The translations under genes and the position numbers were made by a program. From positions 186,001 to 250,000 of the forward strand of contig JBAWUJ010000093.1 of NCBI GenBank assembly GCA_037176705.1: a DNA stretch of 64,000 nt. The letters run 5' to 3'. The DNA comes from Molossus alvarezi (taxonomy: Eukaryota; Chordata; Mammalia; Chiroptera; Molossidae). Below the pieces are notes generated by a model. The model was not told where the DNA came from, did no database searches, and worked only from the letters and a program-made list of their open reading frames with translations. Below are positions 45,511 through 58,124 of this stretch, piece by piece (within the stretch, counting starts at the first letter, position 1; every line of letters begins with the position of its first letter).

Positions 45511-48500
45511 TTATATTCCACAAATAAGTGAGATCATATGATACTTCTCTTTCTCTATTTGGCTTGTTTCACTTAGGATGATACTCTACAGGTCCCTTTG
45601 TGTAGTCTTAAAGGATAAGAGATCTTTCTTTCTTACAGATGCATAGTACTCCATTGTGTATATGTACAACAACATTTTTATCCAATCGTCTACTGAGGGA
45701 CACTTGGGCTGTTTCCAGATCTTAGCTATTGTAAATAGTGCTGCTACAAACATGGGGGTACATATATTCTTTCTGATTGGTGTTTCAGGCTTCTTAGGGT
45801 ATATTCTTAGAAGTGTGATCACTGGGTCAAATGGAAGTTCATTTTTTAATTTTTTGAGGTAACACCATATTGTTTTCCATAGTGGCTGCACCAGTCTGCA
45901 TTCCCACCAGCAGTGTACTAGAGTAGCTTTTTCTCCACACCCTCACCAACACTTGATGTTTTATGATTTGTTGATGGCGGCCATTCAGATAGGTGTTAGG
46001 TGATACCTCATTTTTGTTTCAATTTGCATCTCTCTGATGATTAGTGATGTTGAGCATTTCTTCATGTATCTCTTAGCCATTTGTATGTCCTGTTTGGAGA
46101 GGTGTCTATTTCGTTCCTCTACCCATTTTTTCATCGGGGTCTTTGTTTTCCTTCTGCTGAATTCTATGAGCACTCTCTATATATTAGAAATTAACCCCTT
46201 ATCTGATATACAATTGGTAATTATGCTCTCACATACAGTGGGTACCCTTTCCATTTTGATGATTGTATCTTTCGCTGTGCAGAAGCTTTTGAGTTTGATG
46301 TAGTCCCATGTGTTCATTTTCTCTTTTGTTTCTATTGACTTAGGTGATGTATCAGTGAAAATTCTGTTGCATATGATGTCTGAAATTTTGTTGCCTACAG
46401 TTTCTTCTAGGATTTTTATAGATTTATGAGTCACATTTAAGTCTTTGATCTTGTGTAGGGTGTAAGTTGATGGTCTAGTTTCATTTTTCTGCATGTAGCT
46501 GTCCAATTTTCCCAGCACCATTTATTAAAGAGTCTGTCCTTACTGCACTGTATACTATTTCCACCTTTGTCAAATATTAACTGAGCATATTGCCTTGGGT
46601 TCATTTCTGGGTTCTCTTTGCTGATCCACTGGTCTATATGCCTGTTTTTGTGCCAGTACCAGGCTGTTTTGATTATGGTGGCTTTGTTGTATAAGCTGAA
46701 ATCTGGTAATGTGATCCCTCCAACTTTGTTCTTCCTTTTAAGATTGCTGTGGCTATTCAAGGTCTTTTTTGGTTCCCTATGAATTTTTGAACTACTTTTT
46801 CTAATTCTCTGAAGTATGCCGATGGTATTTTGATGGGGATTGCATTGAATCTACAGATTGCTTTGGGTAATATGGACATTTAATGATGTTAATTCTCCCA
46901 ATCCATAAACAGGGTATGTGCTTCTACTTTAAATAATATCTTACTATATTTCTTTTTTCAATGACCTGCGAATAGGTTCTTTATTTTTTTGGTTAAGTTT
47001 ATTCCTAGGTATCTTAATTTCTTTGCAGCAGTGGCAAATGGGATTGTTTTCTTAGTTTCTCTTTCTGTGAGTTTATCCTTGGTGTATAAGAATGCCATCG
47101 ATTTCTTGATGTTAATGTTGTATCCTGCTACTTTGCCAAATTAATTTATTAAGTCTAGTAAATTATTGATGGAGTCTTTGGAGTTTTCAACGTATAGTAT
47201 CATGTCACCTGCGAATAATGACAGTTTCACTTTCTCCTTTCCAATTTGTATCCCTTTTATTTTCTTTTAATGTCTGATTGCTGTTGCTAAGCCTTCCAGT
47301 ACCATGTAAAATAAGAGTGGCGAAAGTGAGCATCCTTGCCTCATTCCTGTTCTTAAGGGAAATGCTTTTAGTTTTTGCCCATTGAGTATGATGTTGGCTG
47401 TAGGTCTTTCTTATATGGCTTTTATTATATCTAGATATGATCCCTCTATTCCCACATTGCTGAGCATTTTATCAGAAATGGATGCTGTATTTTGTTGAAG
47501 GCTTTTTTGGCATCTATTGATATGATCGTGTGGTTTTTATTCTTCATTTATGTGGTGTATCACGTTTATTGATTTGCACATATTGTGCCAGCCTTGCATC
47601 CCTGGGATGAATCCCCCTTGGTCATGGTGGATAATTTTTTTGGTGTATTGCTGGAACCGATTTGCTAGTATTTTGTTCAAAATTTTGGCTTCTATGTTTA
47701 TCATAGAAGCCTGTGGTTTTCTTTCTTTGCAGTGTCTTTTTCTCGTTTTGGAATTAGAATTATGCTGGCCTCCTAGAACGATATTGGAAGACTTCCTTCT
47801 TCTTGAATTTTTTCAAATAGTTTGAGAAGAATGGTTTTTAGTTCTTCTTTGAATGTTCACTACAATTCCCCCATGAAGCCATCCGGGCCTCAGCTTTTGT
47901 TTGCTGGGAGAGTCTAGATTACATCTTCAATTTCTTTTGTGGTCATTAGTCTGTTCCAGTTTTCTATCTCTTCTCGATGTGATTTTGAGAGACTATGTGT
48001 TTCTAGAAATTTGTCCATCTTGCTTAGATTGTCGAATTTGTTGCCATATAATTGTTCATAATATCTGTTAACGATACTAACATCTGTGGTGTCAGTTATT
48101 ATTTCTTCTCTTACATTTCTGATTTTGTGTGTTTGGGTTCTCACTCTTTGTTCTTTGGTGAGTCTAGCTAAGGGTCCGTCAATCTTTTTACCTTTTAAAA
48201 GAACCTGCTCTTTGTTTCATTGATCCTTTGAATTGTTGTTTTGGTCTCCATGTCATTGATTTGTGCTCTGATTTTTACTATTTTTTTCCTTCTACTTGCT
48301 CTCGGGGTTTTCTTTCTCTTTGCTTTCTAGTTCTTTAAATTGTGAGGTTTAGATGGTTTATTAGAAATTATTTTTGTTTCTTGAGGTAGGCCTGTATTGC
48401 CATGAACTTCCCTCTCAGAACTGCGTTCGCTGCATCCCATAGATTTTGTGTTGTTGTGTGTTCATTTTCATTGGTTTCCAGAAAGTTTTATTTCCTTCCT

Positions 48501-49291
48501 TGATCTCCATGGTAATGCATTCATTGTTTAATAACTTGCTGTTTAGCCTCTATGTTTTCAAATGTCTTTGTATGTTCTTGTTCAAATTGATTTCTAGTTG
48601 CATGCCACTGTGTCATGAGAAGTTTCATGATATGCTTTCAATCTTCTTGAACTTGCAGAGGCTTAGTTTGTGTCTTCACATGTGCGCTATCTTTGAGATT
48701 GTTCCCTGTGCACTGGAGAAAAATGTGAATTCTGCAGTTTTGGAGTGTAATTCTCTGTCGATATCTATTAAGTCCATTTGGTGTAGTGCTTTATTTAGAA
48801 TCTGTGTTTCCTTGTTAATTTTTTGTCTACAAGATCTATCCAGTGATGTCAGTGGGGTATTGAAATCCCTTGCTATGATTGTATAGCTGTTGATTTCTCC
48901 TCTGAAGTCGTCCAAAAGATATGTTGGTGCTCCTAAATTGACTGCATATATGTTTACCAAGGTTATATCTTCCTGTTGGATAGATACTTTCAATATTATG
49001 GAGTGGCCATCTTTCTCTGTAGTTATATCCTTCATTTTGAAATCTACTTTATCAGATATGAGTACTGCTACCCCAGCTTTCTTTCTTTTTCTTTCTATTT
49101 GCTTGAAAGATTTTTTTTTATCCCTTCACTTTCAACCTATGTGAGTCTTTGTTTGTGAGGTAGGTTTCTTGTAAACAACATATTTGTGACTCATGCTTTC
49201 TTATCCAGTCAGCTACTCTGTGCCTTTTTATCGGAGCATTCAAATCATTCACATTTAAGGTGATAATTGATATGTACTTACGTATTGCCAT
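45511..49291 (-). pseudogene. L1-F ORF2, broken
   Basis: Initiator complement 49289-49291, stop complement 45511-45513, span 3.78 kb. Open pieces: 48676-49035 (endonuclease), 46437-46760, 46177-46521 and 45586-45891 (C-terminus, [14 protein letters not shown]...TPMFVAALFTIAK). The RT loop near 47205-47216 reads FAGD rather than FADD. Frameshifts and stops occur between the pieces. Confidence 0.88.
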
Positions 49292-49336
49292 TTTTGTTTA
49301 GTGTGGTTCTATTTATTTTCCTATTTCTTCTACTTA

Positions 49337-50242
49337 TTACAGTAGTTTTTTTAACATTTCTTGGAGTGCTGGTTTGGTGTTAATGTATTCCCTTGGCCTT
49401 GTTTTTTTTTTTTTTTTCTTTTCTTTTGTCTGGGAAGCTTCTTATTTGACCTTACATTTTGAATGATAACCTTGCTGGGTAGAGTAGTCTTGGATTCAGA
49501 TCCTTGTTTTTCATGACCTTGATTACTTCATGCCACTCCCTTCTGGCCATTAGTGTTTCTGTGGAGAAGTCAGTTGAGATCCTTATGGGGTTTCCTTTGT
49601 AGGTAAGCTGTTGCTTATCTCTTGCTGCCTTCAGGATTCTGTCTTTGTCTTTAATTTCTGGCATTTTAATTACTATGTGTTTTGGTATGGGCCTGTTTGG
49701 GTTCTTCTTACTTGGGACTCTCTGTATTTCTTGAACTTGAATGCCTTCTTCTTTCACCAAGTTATGAAAGTTTTCTATCTCTATGTCTTCAAATATATTC
49801 TCTAAACCTTGCTTAACTTCTTCCTCTTCAGGGACTCCTATAATATGAATGTTATTACGTTTCCAGTTGTCCCACAGTTCTCTTAAGCTATCTTTCTGTT
49901 TTTGCATCATTTTTTCCTTTTTATTTTCTGATTAGTTGTTTTTTTTTCTACCCTGTCTTCTAATTCACTGAACCGGTCATCAACTTCCTTTACTCTGCTG
50001 GTTAGTTCTTCTAATGTGTTCTTAATTTAGACTATGTCATTCTTCATTTCCACTTGGTTGGTTTTCAATGTTTCTGTATATTTACTCATGGTGCTGATGT
50101 CCTTACTCATGCTTTTAAGCTTCCTTAAGATGGTGGCTCTGAACTCTACCTCATATAATTTGCTTAACTGCATTTCATTTATCTCTTCTTCGATAGAGTT
50201 CTCTTCTTCTTTCATTTGAGATTTGTTTCTTTGTTTTACCAT
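49337..50242 (-). pseudogene. L1-F ORF1, frameshifted
   Basis: Start complement at 50240-50242 (MVKQRNKSQMKEEENSIEEEINEMQ), stop complement 49337-49339; 906 bp gives 301 codons if unbroken. Open pieces are 50027-50242 (coiled coil) and 49452-49910 (NIFEDIEIENFHNLVKEEGIQ; RNA-binding and C-terminal region), in different frames. A run of 16 T lies at 49402-49417, in the hypermutable slot near the end of ORF1. Confidence 0.88.
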
Positions 50243-52200
50243 TTTGGCTATCTGAGTTGGTTTTGGATTTTGCCAAATTTTCTCTGTGAGTGTTGGTGTT
50301 CTGCTGTTTGTGGCTCCCTCTGCTGGGTTTGGATGAGCCTGGGTAGGCCCACATTGAATACCACTGTGAAGTCTTGCTTTTCTGGGTAGATTTGCAAGCT
50401 CATGAATGGTTCAGTTATCCTCTAGCTATTTCCTGGTGGCTAGTAGTCTCAGTTATTCAGTGCCTTGCAATGTAGCCCTGGTGTTCTTCATAAGAAGATT
50501 TCCAGAGGTTGGGATAGATGCTGGTTATTAATGAGCCTCAGTTTGCATTTTTCCTCACCTGGAAAAGCCTTAATCCCCAGGGTGGGGGTGCTGCTGCTTG
50601 TTTCCACAGCTTGGGGAAGAAGCACACTGGCCACTGTCCTTTGTGGCACAACTCAGCAAGAACTCTGAGTACCCTCCAAATCCCAGGTGTCCCCCAATAG
50701 TTTTATACCAGTCTGCCCTCCTTCTGCTATAGCTCCCATGTGAGTGGCTGTGGCTATTTTAGTGCTCTGTTCAGGCTCTCTGCACTGTGGAGCAGGCTTG
50801 GTCTTTATTCTTCTAGTGTGCTGCTCACAGGTAAGACTACTGCTGTCCATGGGCTCCCAGCTTGCCACTCTCTTACCTCCGCAGATCCAACCACTGTCCC
50901 TAGCTATATGGTCATGTCCTGCTGCTTTTCTGTTGCTTTTTTTCTAATTATTTGTCTTTATTTTAGATGTAATTCTCTTTTCATCTTGGGAGATCATCTG
51001 AGTAGCTTTTATTCACTCTGCCTTTATTTTTCAGATCTTCTATGCCTATCTTGTGTGTAGCTGGGTTGCACAGGCTTTCCTGGTGCTCCAGAACCCTGCA
51101 GGTCCCCCGGGTAACTGGATCTCACAGTCCCTTTGGGGACCAGGCTGTATGCCTATTTTATGGGCTGCTGGGTCGCACAGGCTTCTCTGGTGAGTCAGCA
51201 TCTCAGGTCCCTTCTGTAACTGGATGGCACAGTTCCTGCTGGGTGTCCCAGGCCTCTCTGGTGCTTCAGCCCACCACAGGTTTATTGGGTAACTAAATAG
51301 CTCAGTTCCTACTGGGTTGCACATGCTTTTCTGGTGCTTCAGCACCCCACAGGCTCCATGGATAACTAGATCATGCACTCCCCCCTGGGTCTCACAGGCC
51401 TCTCTGGTGCTTCAGCACTCCACAGGTCCCATGAGTAACTGCATCACACAGTCCTTGTTGGGTTGCACAGGCCTCACTGGTGCCCCTCACCCTGCACGTC
51501 CAGTGTGTGGGCAGGTGGATCGCATCAGTTTCTTTAGGGCTCAGTGTTTCCACTGCTTTTGTGAGGTACTGAACTGCACAGGCCTCTGTGGAGCCCCAGG
51601 CCCTGCTGCTGGCAGCTGGGGAGTGCTGCTGCCCAGTGGGGCTCAACTCCTGCTCAGCTTTGCTGTAGTTTTTGGGGATTGGTATTAGCTGCTGGTCTGT
51701 GCTTCTGTTGCCTGCGGATGGATATCTGCTCCCCAGCTTCTGTTGCTGGGGTTATATCTGGGCTCTGATTGGGCCTGCTAATATGGGAGATGGTGCTGGG
51801 CTCTGGGCTGTCTGTGGTTTCTGTGACTGACACCTTGGGAGCTCCACTACTGTTCACAGGTCTATGTTGACACAGAGTATCCACTGGTCTGATGGTGTCA
51901 GGTGCACTGGTGGGCTCAGGTTGCTGGGCCATAGCCACTCCCACTGCCTCCTCCCAGGGAAGACCTGAGATCTTCTAAAATGGTGGGACCTCCCCATGGT
52001 GCAGGGAGAAGGGCCCTGAAGGGCCACTTACCATGGTAGCTGGCTGCTTCTCTCCACAGCACAGGAACCTTCTGCTTCATGTCTGTACACTCCTGGGGTT
52101 TGTTCGTCCACCCTCGCATCCACTCACACTCTCTCACACAGTGGCTCAGTATCTCACACACTCACCCTCCCTCTTGTTTTGCTCACCGACATTTTGGACC
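50243..52200 (-). promoter_or_regulatory. L1-F 5'UTR with 73-bp tandem units
   Basis: It has the same architecture as L1-C in reverse: ORF1-proximal leader, shared start module (TGTAATTCTCTTTTCATCTTGGGAG...TTTATTCACTCTGCC, 50968-51024), then tandem units with (G/A)TAACT anchors at 51111, 51216, 51289, 51361 and 51435 and a degenerate one near 51506 (spacings 105, 73, 72, 74, 71). About 600 bp of leader follows, to a GTGTGTGAGATACTGAGCC region and the 5' end. Confidence 0.8.
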
Positions 52201-52212
52201 ATAACACAAGGA

Positions 52213-52448
52213 CATTTTTCCATTTATCTTTTTAGATAGCTTAAAGGGAAGGGAGGGGGAGAGAGAGAGAGAAAGAGTGAGAGAGAGAGTGAGAGAAAGA
52301 CACATTAATTGGTTGCTTTTCACTCGACACTGACCAGGGCCTGAGATTTAATCAGCAACTCAGGCACATGCCCGTAACCAGGAATTAAACCCACAACCCT
52401 TTGGCACACAGGCCAATGTTCTAACCATTGAGCCAAACCAGTCAGGGC
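52213..52448 (-). mobile_element. Ves SINE
   Basis: Reverse Ves with a long GAGAGAGAGAG tract, GGTTGCTTTTCACTCGACACTGACCAGGGCC, GGCACATGCCCGTAACCAGGAATTAAACCC (B-box area) and AACCATTGAGCCAAACCAGTCAGGGC head. It lies immediately next to the 5' end of L1-F. Confidence 0.9.
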
Positions 52449-52877
52449 TTACTTCCTTATTTTTAGAACTAGAGAGCTCTTAAAGAAAGTCTGGTGACAT
52501 TATGCATATTAATGTCTACAAATTCTTGATTTCTTACATCAGCTTAGTCCTTAATAGTGCATATCCATCCCTTTACTTATTATTATTTCATTGCTATTTC
52601 TAAAAATAAAAATTTCAAATCTTTGCCTTTCTACTCAAATTTTCTACCCAACTTCCAACTCTTTCACTCTCAAAGAGTACACTTGGAATAAATCCTTTAT
52701 TTCCAGTATTTTACCTACAGAATTTTTTCCCTGTACCCATTCATTTTCTAACAAATTGTGTGAGGCAGAATGTCTATATTTCTATTGAAAGTGTCTGTCC
52801 ATTGTGCCCTCTGTTGTTTCTTCCTAAAACTTGCTACTTCATGTGTTTTCTCTCAGTACTTGAATTTCAATTTTTAA
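52449..52877. other. Unassigned sequence
   Basis: Short AT-rich stretch between two Ves SINEs, with no gene signal seen. Confidence 0.55.
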
Positions 52878-53083
52878 ATAATTTTCTCTTTATTGATTTT
52901 AGAAAGAGCAAGAAAGAGAAAGAGAGAGAAACATCAATGAGAGAGAACAACTGGCCATCTCCTGCATGTCCCCCACTTTTAATTTGGCCCACAACATGGG
53001 CATGTGCCATGACTGGGAATTGAACCACTAACCTCTTGGTGCATGTGTTGATGCTTAACAACTGCGATACACTGGCTAGGTTT
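52878..53083 (-). mobile_element. Ves SINE with target-site duplication
   Basis: Reverse Ves: TTTCTCTTTATTGATTTTAGAAAGAGC, AGAGAGAGAAACATCAATGAGAGAGAAC, CATCTCCTGCATGTCCCCCAC, ACATGGGCATGTGCC, GATGCTTAACAACTGCGATACACTGGCTAGG. It is flanked by AATTTCAATTTTTAA (52863-52877) and AATTTTCAATTTTTTAA (53084-53100), an eroded duplication. Confidence 0.9.
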
Positions 53084-53100
53084 AATTTTCAATTTTTTAA

Positions 53101-53777
53101 TCAATTATCACCTCACCCTCAGCATAAAAACATGTGTAAATGCCTTCTAATCATAAAAAAAGTCACTCAATTGGTGTTGTATCCAGCCTCACTGCCTGAG
53201 TTACAATCAACTTTCTTCCCTTCTCAGCAAACTTTTAAAGAGTAGCCTCCTTTGGATATTTATTTCTGTGTCACATTTCTGTATGAAATTAAGCCTCTAA
53301 GAGTCCACTTAACCTTTTTTCATCATAATGTCATGCACATTGATAGCATTTATCTTTATTTTGCATGACCATTGCTAGGTGATTTGCTCTCTATCTCTTT
53401 TTAAAACTCTTATTTTCCTTAGTTTACATGACACCAGATTCTCCTGGTTGTTTTTCCTTATGTCTGTTCATGTCTTTTTGGTCTTTTTTCATGGCCTTCT
53501 CTTGGTCTGTCTGCCTATTAAATATCAATGTTTCCAAAAGATTCATCCTTGGCTCTCTTCCCTTTACTTATTTTTACTTAGGAAGGTACATAAAATGAGA
53601 GACCATCAACTTCCTTGATTTAAAATTTTATCTATGTGATGTTTTCAGTTGATGACATTTCCGATTTATTTAATGAAATAATAAAAACTAATAGACAATA
53701 AATTCTTTATCTTAACACTGCAAAAATCTGAAGTCACAACCTCTCCAAGCCAAATAAAGAACAAGACAAAGAAATAC
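53101..53777. other. Unassigned sequence
   Basis: AT-rich, with several short plus-strand frames (for example 53379-53618, 79 codons, hydrophobic and Phe/Leu-rich). I do not recognise any family. Confidence 0.5.
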
Positions 53778-54713
53778 AAATGGTGGTGGTGTGAATGGAA
53801 GCTACACAGACCATCTCCCAGGACCAAATTGGAATTACAAAAAAAGGAAAAACAAATCATCAGGAAGGGGCAACCAAAAGGCAGCTTGGAGGACCACATA
53901 ACCAGGGACACTGACTCAATCTTGGTAGTCTAGCGAGGATGCAAGAGGGGGCTGGGAGCCCATGGTCTTCAGCAGCCTGGGCTGGGAGCAGCAAACCTGG
54001 CTGAGACCAGAGGCTCGGCTGAAAGCTGCACCCTTGGCTGGGTCCCAAAAACGCGACTGGGTGCTAAGCCTTTGGTGGTGCCGAAGCCTCGGCAACCCTT
54101 AGCTGGGAACAGCGCCCTCAGATTAAAAGTCACAGGTGGCTCTATGACACAGAGTCCTGACAGAGGCTAAATTGGCAGCAGCTACTCAACTTGGTCTCTG
54201 GCAGAGGGAAGGCAGACAGGACTGGAACTGTGTGGGGACACTCGGGATTTGGAGGGTGCACAGAGCTTTTGCTGAGTGCAGCCATGCAGCATGTGGTCAT
54301 CTTACTTTTTCCGAGGGACCTGAGGAGGGGCAGCGGCCCCTTCCTCAGAGATTCAACCCTACCTGGTGGCTACTGAAATGCTAATTGAGGCCCATTAATA
54401 ACCAGTATCTGCCCACTCTCAGGAAATCCTCTTACACTGAGCACCTGAGGGAGTTTTTCAGTCAACTCAGAAACCAAGGTTCTTCAGATGACCTCTACTA
54501 ATATCCTCCAGGCATAAAAGCTAGAGAATAACTACCATTCCCTGGGCTAGCAACTCAAACCAGGAAAGTAAAGACTTGACAGTGGTGTTTAAAGTGGGTC
54601 CTCCCTGCCTCATCCAAACCTAGGAGAGGGAACCACAAACAGCAGAACACCGACAGCCACAGGGAAAATCTGGCAGACTCCAAAGCACACTGTGATAGCA
54701 AAAATGGTGAAAA
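53778..54713 (+). promoter_or_regulatory. L1-H 5'UTR
   Basis: Shared start module, then one diverged GC-rich block (TGGGTCCCAAAAACGCGACTGGGTGCTAAGCC...) related to the 92-bp units of L1-D, then the ORF1-proximal leader. At about 0.94 kb it looks like a relative of L1-D without an expanded array. Confidence 0.7.
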
Positions 54714-55598
54714 ACAGAAACAAAAGCAAAATGAAAGAACAAGAGACCTTTACCAAAAATGAGATAAATGAGGTGCAGTTAAGAAAGTTAAAAGAACAAG
54801 AATGCAGAGCCATAAACTAGAGGAAGCTCAACAGCATGTGTAAGAACATGAGAACAATGAGTAAAGACATAGAAATGTTGAAAATCAAGCAGTTGAAAAT
54901 TAAAAACCACCAAGAAGAAATGAAGAATGAAATATCAAAAATGAAAAACATATTGGAAGGTCTAAAAAGCAGATTAGGGTAAGCTGAGGACCGGATCAGT
55001 GAATTAGTAGACAGGCTGGAAAAAATCAACCAATCAGAAAACCAAAAGGAAAAAAACGATTAAAAAGCAGGAAGACAGCTTAAGAGAACTGTGGGACAAC
55101 TGGAAATGGAATAATATTCACATCATAGGAATTCCTGAAGAAGAAAATGTGCAAGTTTTAGAGAATACATTCAAAGGAATAGTGACAGAAAACTTTCCTA
55201 ATTTGGTGAAGGAAGAAGGCATTTAAGTTCAAGAAGCACAGAGAGCCCCAAGTAAGAAGAACCAAAAGAGGCCACACCAAGACACATAGTAATCAGAATG
55301 CCAAAAATTAAAGACAAAGAGGAATCCTTAAAGCAGTAAGAGATAAGCAGGTTACCTACAAAGGAAAACCAATAAGGCTCTCAGTTGATTTCTGAAGAGA
55401 AACAATACAGGCCAGAAGGGAATGGCATGAAGTAATCAAGGTCATGAAAAACCAGGATCTGAATCCAAGACTTCTCTACCCAGCAAGGCTATCTTTCAAA
55501 ATAGAAGGTCAAATAAAGAGCTTCCCAGACAAAAAAGGCTAAGGGAATACATTAACACCAAACCAGCACTGCAAGAAATGTTAAAAGGACTACTGTAA
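54714..55598 (+). pseudogene. L1-H ORF1, broken
   Basis: ATG 54714 (MVKNRNKSKMKEQETFTKNE). Homology continues to the TAA at 55596-55598. There are stops at the CATAAACTAGAGG segment near 54812, at GGGTAAGCTG near 54978 and at ATTTAAGTTC near 55225, plus small indels. A run of 6 A lies in the variable slot at 55531-55536. Confidence 0.85.
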
Positions 55599-57043
55599 TT
55601 AGCAAGAGAAATGGGAAGAAAAATAGAACCACACTAAACAAGAATGGCAATAAATAAGTACATATCAATAATTACCTTACATGAAAATAGATTGAATGCT
55701 CCCGTAAAAAGACACAGGGAAGCTGATTGGATAAGAAAGCATGACTCATCTATATGTTTTTGACAAGAGACCCACCTCAAAACAAAAGACTCACATAAAA
55801 TAAAAGTGAAGGTATGAAAAATAATCTTCCAAGCAAACAAAAAGGAAAAAAAAAGGGCTGGGTAGCAATACTCATATCTGATAAAATACATTTCAAAATG
55901 AAGACCATAACTAGATACAAAGAAGGCCACTACATAATATTGAAAGGATCTATCCAAAAGGAAGATATAACCTTGACAAATATATATGCACCCAATATAG
56001 GAGCACCAAAATATATTAAAAATCTTCTGGAGGACTTCAAATGAAAAATCGATAGAAATACAATCATAGCAGGGCACTTCAACACCCCGCTGACATCACT
56101 GGATAAATTATCTACACAAAAAATTAGCAAGGAAACAGAGATTCTTAATGAAACACTAGACCAAATGGATTTAATAGATATCTACAGAGAATTACACCCC
56201 ACAACTACAGAATTCACATTCTTCTCAAGTGCACATGTGACATTCTCAAAGATAGACCACATGTTAGGGAACAAACTAAGTCTCTACAAGTTCAAGAAAA
56301 CTGAAATCATATCAAGCATCTTTTCAGATTACAATGGCATAAAACTAGAAATCAATTGCAAGAACATACAAAGACATTTGAACACATGGAAGCTAAATAG
56401 AATGTTATTAAGCAATGAATGGGTCACCAAGAAGATCAAGGAAGAAATCAAAAACTTCATGAAACCAATGAAAATAAGAACACAACAACACAAAATCTAT
56501 GGGATGCAGTGAAAGCATTTCTGAGAGGGAAGTTCATAGCACTACAGGCCTACCTCAAAAAACAAGAAAAGTCTCAAATAGACTATCTAACCACACAACT
56601 TAAAGAACTAGAGAACTAACAAAAAGAAAACCCAAGAGCAAGTAGAAGGAAGGAAATAGTAAAGATCAGAACAGAAATAAATGACATAGAGACTGAAAAA
56701 AAAAAAAAAAACAATTCAAAGGATCAATGAAACAAAGAGCTGGTTGTTCGAAAAGATAAACAAGATTGTTGGACCCTTAGATAGACTTACCAAGAAACAA
56801 AGAGAGAAAACCCAAATACACAAAAACAGAAATGAAAGAGGAGAAGTAACAACTGACAACACAGATATACAAAAGATTCTTAACAACTACTATGAACAAT
56901 TATATGGCAACAAATACGACAATCTAAGCAAAATGGACAAATTTATAGAAACACATAGTCTCCAAAACTGGACCAGGAAGAGATAGAAAACTTGTACAGA
57001 CCAATATCAAGAGAAGAAATTGAAGATGTAATCAAGGCTCTCC

Positions 57044-57047
<4 letters not shown>

Positions 57048-57076
<29 letters not shown>
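57048..57076. repeat. 29-base A run inside L1-H ORF2
   Basis: The sister copies read CCAGCAAACAAAAGCCCAGGCCC here. In L1-H the short A-rich word has become 29 consecutive A, a slippage expansion or a sequencing/assembly length artefact. Confidence 0.95.
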
Positions 57077-57833
57077 GCCCAGGCCCTGATGGTTTCGCGA
57101 GGGAGTGATACCAAAAATTCAAAGAAAAACTAACGCCTATTCTCCTCAAATTATTTCAAAATATTCAAAAAGAAGAAAGACTTCCAAACTCATTTTATGA
57201 AACCAGCTTAATTCTAATTTGAAAACCAGAAAAAGAAACTACAAAGAAAGAAAACTACAGGCCAATATCCCTGATGAACATAGAAGCCGAAATCCTGAAC
57301 AAACTACTAGCAAATCAGTTCCAGCAATACACCAAAAAAAATATTTATCATGACCAAGTAGGATTCATCCCAGGGATGCAAGGCTGGTACAATATTTGCA
57401 AATCAATAAACGTGATACACCACATAAATAAAATAAACAAGAAAAAACACATGATCATATCAATAGATGCCGAAAAAGCCTTCGAAAAAATCCAGCACCC
57501 ATTTCTGATAAAAACTCTCAGCAATATGGGAATAGAGGGATCATATCTAGACATAATAAAGGCCACATATGAAAGACCTACAGCCAACATCATACTCAAT
57601 GGGCAAAAACAAAAGCATTTCCCTTAAGAACAGGAACAAGGCAAGGATGCCCACTTTTGCCACACTTATTTAGCATAGTACTGGAAGTCTTAGCCACAGC
57701 AATCAGACAGAAAGAAAAAAAAAGTATTCAAATTGGAAAGAATGAAGTGAAATTGTCATTATTTGCAAATGACATGATGCAATACGTAGAAAACCCAAAA
57801 GATTCCATCAAAAATTTACGAGATTTAAAGAAT

Positions 57834-57842
57834 GAATTTGCC
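57834..57842. repeat. Target-site duplication of the Ves SINE, left copy
   Basis: GAATTTGCC, identical to 58125-58133. Confidence 0.93.
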
Positions 57843-58085
57843 GCCCTGGCCGGTTTGGCTCAGCGGTGGGAGCGTCGGCCTGCGGTGCAGAGAGACCCGG
57901 GTTCGGTTCCCGCTAAGGGCATGTACCTCGGTTGCAGTTTGTCCCCGGACCTGGTTGGTCGTGCGGGTGGCAGCCACTCGATGTGTCCCTTCACATCGAT
58001 GTTTCTCTCTCTCTATCTTTTTCTCTCTCCCTCCCGCTCTATCTGAACAAAAAATGGGAAAATGTCCTCGGGTGAGGATAAAAAA

Positions 58086-58124
<39 letters not shown>
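57843..58124 (+). mobile_element. Young Ves SINE in L1-H ORF2
   Basis: The head GCCCTGGCCGGTTTGGCTCAGCGG carries an A-box-like TGGCTCAGCGG; a B-box-like GGGTTCGGTTCCC lies at 57899-57911. Then come TTGCAGTTTGTCCCCGGACC, a CT tract and a long (AATA)n tail (about 58083-58124). CpGs are largely retained (GGAGCGTCGGCCTGCGG), unlike the other copies, and the 9-bp duplication is perfect. This is the youngest insertion I can see. Confidence 0.96.

Larger units (their letters stand above)
45270..52200 (-). mobile_element. L1-F: full-length long-leader L1
   Basis: About 6.9 kb: tail at 45270-45283 (poly-T), 3'UTR, ORF2 45511-49291, ORF1 49337-50242, 5'UTR 50243-52200. The 5' start (GGTCCAAAATGTCGGTGAGC in element sense) corresponds to that of L1-C, so the 5' end looks complete. 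It is longer than L1-D, E and H by the extra 5' block. All frames are broken. It is inserted in or beside a MIR. Confidence 0.92.

Noticed and set aside
52140..52200. Target-site duplication for L1-F
   Set aside because: I compared the flanks at 45255-45270 and 52200-52215 and found no matching word longer than 4-5 bp; not claimed.
57843..57920. tRNA-like sequence with A and B boxes
   Set aside because: It is the head of a Ves SINE. It has an A-rich tail and target-site duplications, and no cloverleaf end, so it is not a tRNA gene.
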